Positions 13,392-13,766 of a stretch of 13,766 nt of DNA are shown in pieces. A program made the translations under genes and the position numbers. The DNA comes from Coemansia sp. RSA 1804 (Eukaryota; Kickxellomycota; Kickxellomycetes; Kickxellales; Kickxellaceae): contig JANBTH010000614.1 of assembly GCA_027578815.1 (NCBI GenBank), forward strand, positions 1 to 13,766, given 5' to 3'. Numbering within the stretch: position 1 is the stretch's first letter; every line of letters begins with the position of its first letter. The notes below the pieces were generated by a model, which was not told the origin of the DNA, did not search any database, and worked only from the letters and a program-made list of their open reading frames with translations.

Positions 13392-13766
13392 CATTTACGG
13401 TCCCATGTATGAGTATAGTACAACCAACAAGTGTGCCAGGGAGTTCCAGCCAGAGCAATCAATTAACCTGATGCTTTGCTCCGTGCGCAATACATAAAGA
13501 AAAGCTGCTGGCATTGCGGTCTCCTTCCCAACAATACAACCCACGTACGGCAAAACATAGACGACGATTCAGTGAGAAAAGAAGTATAAAAGAAGATAGC
13601 AGGCGTGTAACAAGCGCGGTCAACAGCTAGCCACCTAGCTAGCTTGTAAAAATAGCAGTGTAAGAGGGATAATAAAAAAGAAAAGAGATAAAAGGAGTGC
13701 ATACGGGAAGATATGGCAGAAATAAGAAGCAGATTATAGAAAAATACAGACTGCCTCCCCCGCCTT

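Larger units (their letters stand above)
12588..13766. other. Gene-free region: LCL3 upstream sequence with simple repeats
   Basis: No ORF of this 1.18-kb stretch shows a recognisable domain, a good compositional signal or a plausible splice chain. The first part is probably the LCL3 promoter. Contents: five TGGAG/TGGAA units at 12651-12675; an 8-G run at 12711-12718; TGACGT in TGACGTCC at about 12798 and ATGACGTTG at about 12911; CACGTG at about 12844; a 9-C run at 12977-12985; four CATCGT units at 13368-13391; an AGCTAG/CTAGCT hairpin (13625-13640); and TATAAA near 13585. The rest is A-rich. A non-coding RNA or the end of a gene outside the window cannot be excluded. Confidence 0.5.

Noticed and set aside
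13012..13702. Small ORFs in the right-hand gene-free region
   Set aside because: Short, low-complexity, overlapping on both strands and without any recognisable motif or splice pattern.

Overview
The window looks like nuclear DNA from a filamentous or early-diverging fungus. It carries eukaryote-only housekeeping genes (UMP1, RAD51, SEC61 beta, SEN34, SAM50, LCL3), short introns of about 115-190 nt with GT/GC...AG borders and one perfect TACTAAC branch site, and fungal-type retroelement debris. The decayed AAA-ATPase-like/PD-(D/E)XK gene, the zf-RVT type of LINE and the very GC-rich small-exon genes fit Kickxellomycotina (Coemansia-like). That placement is an inference from general knowledge, not a search result.

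Layout. 1-407 (-): 5' part of a Nudix hydrolase running off the left edge. 545-1510: a 5'-truncated, dead LINE copy on the minus strand, bounded by an 11-bp direct repeat. 1692-2114 (+): UMP1 proteasome maturation factor. 2595-5253 (-): a large AAA-ATPase-like/PD-(D/E)XK pseudogene with two intact introns, a nonsense codon, a solo-LTR-like insertion (3289-3530) with a 5-bp target duplication, a frameshift and a lost C-terminus. 5784-6818 (+): RAD51, intronless. 6915-7778 (-): PhyH-type Fe(II)/2-oxoglutarate dioxygenase, convergent with RAD51. 8517-9126 (+): SEC61 beta in three exons, the first coding exon being only the ATG. 9359-10021 (-): SEN34 tRNA-splicing endonuclease subunit with a GC-AG intron. 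10333-11763 (+): SAM50/Omp85 with an N-terminal polyglutamine. 11835-12587 (-): LCL3-like membrane-anchored nuclease. 12588-13766: no convincing gene, only simple repeats and possible promoter elements.

The genes are not an operon-like pathway. They form a dense row in which divergent pairs share promoters (pseudogene/RAD51, PhyH/SEC61 beta, SEN34/SAM50) and convergent pairs are separated by about 70-230 bp (RAD51/PhyH, SEC61 beta/SEN34, SAM50/LCL3). There is a visible compositional split. The left 5.4 kb is AT-rich and holds all the mobile-element debris, while from RAD51 rightward the genes become GC-rich, extremely so in SAM50 and LCL3.

I found no clear undescribed multi-gene system. The items most worth a second look are the LTR fragment with its TATA box inside a long inverted repeat, the layered decay of the NTPase-nuclease gene, the GC-AG intron in a minimal SEN34, and the ATG-only first coding exon of SEC61 beta.
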